A DNA stretch of 44,411 nt from RGIG8709 sp045537065. Its GTDB lineage: Bacteria > Bacillota > Clostridia > Monoglobales > Monoglobaceae. Below the pieces are notes generated by a model that was not told where the DNA came from, did no database searches, and saw nothing but the letters and a program-made list of their open reading frames with translations. The stretch is taken from NCBI GenBank assembly GCA_045537065.1, contig JAZSOT010000087.1, forward strand, positions 1 to 44,411. The letters run 5' to 3'. The position numbers were made by a program, and so were the translations under genes. Below, piece after piece: positions 42,925 to 44,411 of the stretch; positions within the stretch are counted from its first letter, which is position 1, and every line of letters starts with the position of its first letter.

Positions 42925-44388
42925 ATGAAAAAAATTATAAAGATTTTTCTCCCCCTTATCCTGTCGCTTTCCTTTATGCTTCCCGCATACGGAGAGACAG
43001 GGGCAGAAATTTTTGAAAAGGCCGCAAAAGAGGCTCTTTTGAAAAATTATGAGGCACAAATTGCAACAGGAGTTGCCCAGACTCTTGAAATCCACGCAAG
43101 ATATGAAGATACAGACCGAGGCTCTTTATACGAGGGTGCACTTGATGCAATATTAAAAGAACATCCCGAGCTTTTGGACACTGCTCTTTCTGGAATGCTC
43201 TCCTCTATTGACGAAAATTCCGTTTACTACACAGAGGACGAAAAAAACAAGCTTTTTGACAACCTTACTGATGAAATATACGGCATCGGAGTTACAGTTT
43301 TAACACGAGATACCTCCTTAATAGTTTCTCAGCCTATTCCTGGCTCCCCTGCAGAAAAAGCGGGTATAAGAGAGGGAGATATTATTATCGAGGCAGACGG
43401 CAAAAGTCTTATTGGAATGGATATGGACCTTGCAGTTGACCACATAAGAGGTCCTGCAGGCACCTCGGTTAACATAAAGGTTTGGCGTTCTGCAACAGAT
43501 ACCTATCACACCTTTGATATTGTGAGAGAAAAAATCACTCAAAACCCCGTTGATTATGAAATTATCGAAGACGGGGACAGACAAATTGCAAAAATCACTC
43601 TTTATTCCTTTACGGAAAATGCCCACACTTATTTTGAAGAGGCAATGAACGAGATTGACAAAATGGGTATAAAAAATATTATTCTTGACCTTAGAGGAAA
43701 CGGCGGCGGATACCTGAATTCTGCCATTCAGATAGCAGACAGATTTTTGGGAGAGGATGCAGTTATCCTTTCGGAAGACCACAAAATTCCTCTTTTTAAC
43801 TCGGTTTACAAAGCAACAGGCAAAGACACCGACTATAAAATCGTTGTTTTAATAAATGAAATGAGTGCATCAGCCTCCGAGGTTTTAACTGCCGCACTCC
43901 GCGAAAATAATAAAGCAAAGGTCATCGGCAAAAATTCCTTTGGCAAGGGCACAGTTCAGACTATTGTGGATATTGCAAACGGGGGTGTTGCAAAGTTTAC
44001 CGTTGCATACTATCTCACACCGCTTGGAAACAATATTGATAAGGTTGGCATTCGCCCTGATGCGATTGTTGAAAATTCCTTAATAGATGTTGACCCCAAA
44101 AGCTTCGGTGAATTTAACCTTAACAAAAAATTTTCTTTGGGAGACAAAGCTCCCGAGGTTGAAACCGCAAAAAAAGCTCTTTCCTATATGGGGATTTTTA
44201 TTGGTGAAATAAATGATGTATTCGACGAAAATCTGAAAATTGCTGTTCACACCTATCAGGATATTATGGAAGACTTATATCCTTACGGTGTGCTTGATAA
44301 AACAACTCAAATGTCTATTTTTAACACTCTTTCCCAAATGAAAGAAGAAGTTGACGACCAGCTAAAGGCAGCACTTGATGCCTTTTAA
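42925..44388 (+). CDS. C-terminal processing peptidase (S41 family) with PDZ and peptidoglycan-binding domains
   Basis: S41 proteases cleave other proteins near their C-termini at the membrane or cell wall. The ATG at 42925 (AGGAG 7-8 bp upstream) gives 487 residues; the frame opens six codons earlier with TTG without support. It has a signal/anchor segment (FLPLILSLSFMLPAYG), a PDZ domain (about 95-180; ILTRD-like region and GSPAEKAGIREGDIIIEADG), the S41 core with Ser in NEMSASASEVL and Lys in GKNSFGKG, and a C-terminal peptidoglycan-binding-like region (AKKALSYMGIFIGEIND). In Bacillus, related CtpB acts in sigma-K activation during sporulation. Confidence 0.93.
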   Translation: MKKIIKIFLPLILSLSFMLPAYGETGAEIFEKAAKEALLKNYEAQIATGVAQTLEIHARYEDTDRGSLYEGALDAILKEHPELLDTALSGMLSSIDENSVYYTEDEKNKLFDNLTDEIYGIGVTVLTRDTSLIVSQPIPGSPAEKAGIREGDIIIEADGKSLIGMDMDLAVDHIRGPAGTSVNIKVWRSATDTYHTFDIVREKITQNPVDYEIIEDGDRQIAKITLYSFTENAHTYFEEAMNEIDKMGIKNIILDLRGNGGGYLNSAIQIADRFLGEDAVILSEDHKIPLFNSVYKATGKDTDYKIVVLINEMSASASEVLTAALRENNKAKVIGKNSFGKGTVQTIVDIANGGVAKFTVAYYLTPLGNNIDKVGIRPDAIVENSLIDVDPKSFGEFNLNKKFSLGDKAPEVETAKKALSYMGIFIGEINDVFDENLKIAVHTYQDIMEDLYPYGVLDKTTQMSIFNTLSQMKEEVDDQLKAALDAF

Positions 44389-44411
44389 GCAAAAAAATTA
44401 AGCACCGCATA

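Overview
The window is a chromosomal segment of a low-GC, endospore-forming Firmicute of the class Clostridia. The evidence is a Gram-positive PolC replicase, a SpoIIR sporulation signalling protein, a Noc-like nucleoid occlusion protein, strong AGGAGG ribosome binding sites, frequent GTG/TTG starts, and promoters of the sigma-A type (TTGnnn-17-TAnAAT). All three stop codons are used, so the genetic code is standard. I cannot name the species.

Layout. 1-452: two perfect TTGACA-17-TATAAT promoters in tandem point out of the left edge and feed a leader full of small hairpins, most likely the front of an rRNA operon. 453-7956 (+): ispG, polC and tex. 8009-9001 (-): a stand-alone Fic AMP-transferase with a direct-repeat operator candidate. 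9106-14271 (-): walJ, a cytoplasmic GH20 hexosaminidase, an unusual ROK kinase and nagA, an amino-sugar catabolic operon with its own promoter. 14408-19554 (-): a small membrane protein, a DctM-like permease, a LysR regulator, a SIS-domain sugar-phosphate protein and a phosphohexomutase, probably the uptake and interconversion side of the same pathway. 19709-20143 (+): rpiB. 20172-28729 (-): mreB, rqcP, hup, ftsK/spoIIIE, uppP, an M23 peptidase, noc and yitT. 28813-29555: a small module with an Arc-like repressor, palindromic operators, an unlisted 54-codon gene and a DUF2508 gene. 29723-37806 (+): secA, prfB, prfA, a Sua5/arginine-phosphatase fusion, rimI and tsaD. 37792-38415 (-): spoIIR. 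38508-44388 (+): ddl, murI, a DUF1934 gene, argS, a small secreted protein and a C-terminal processing protease.

Most of the window is housekeeping. The most unusual features are: (1) the prfB frameshift site reads CTT-TAA-C instead of the usual CTT-TGA-C, so its in-frame stop can be read by RF1 as well as RF2, and prfA lies 22 bp downstream; (2) between secA and prfB there is a symmetrical array of short hairpins, each with a different stem, separated by the heptamer TCGATAT (four copies) and then its reverse complement ATATCGA (three copies plus one degenerate copy), so the array could also fold as one large nested structure; (3) a gene-free block between noc and yitT holds three hairpins and a terminator and may be a small RNA or a dispersed palindromic element; (4) the Arc-like repressor module has 8-bp palindromic operators. 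No CRISPR array, insertion sequence, phage gene, tRNA or rRNA gene was seen inside the window.
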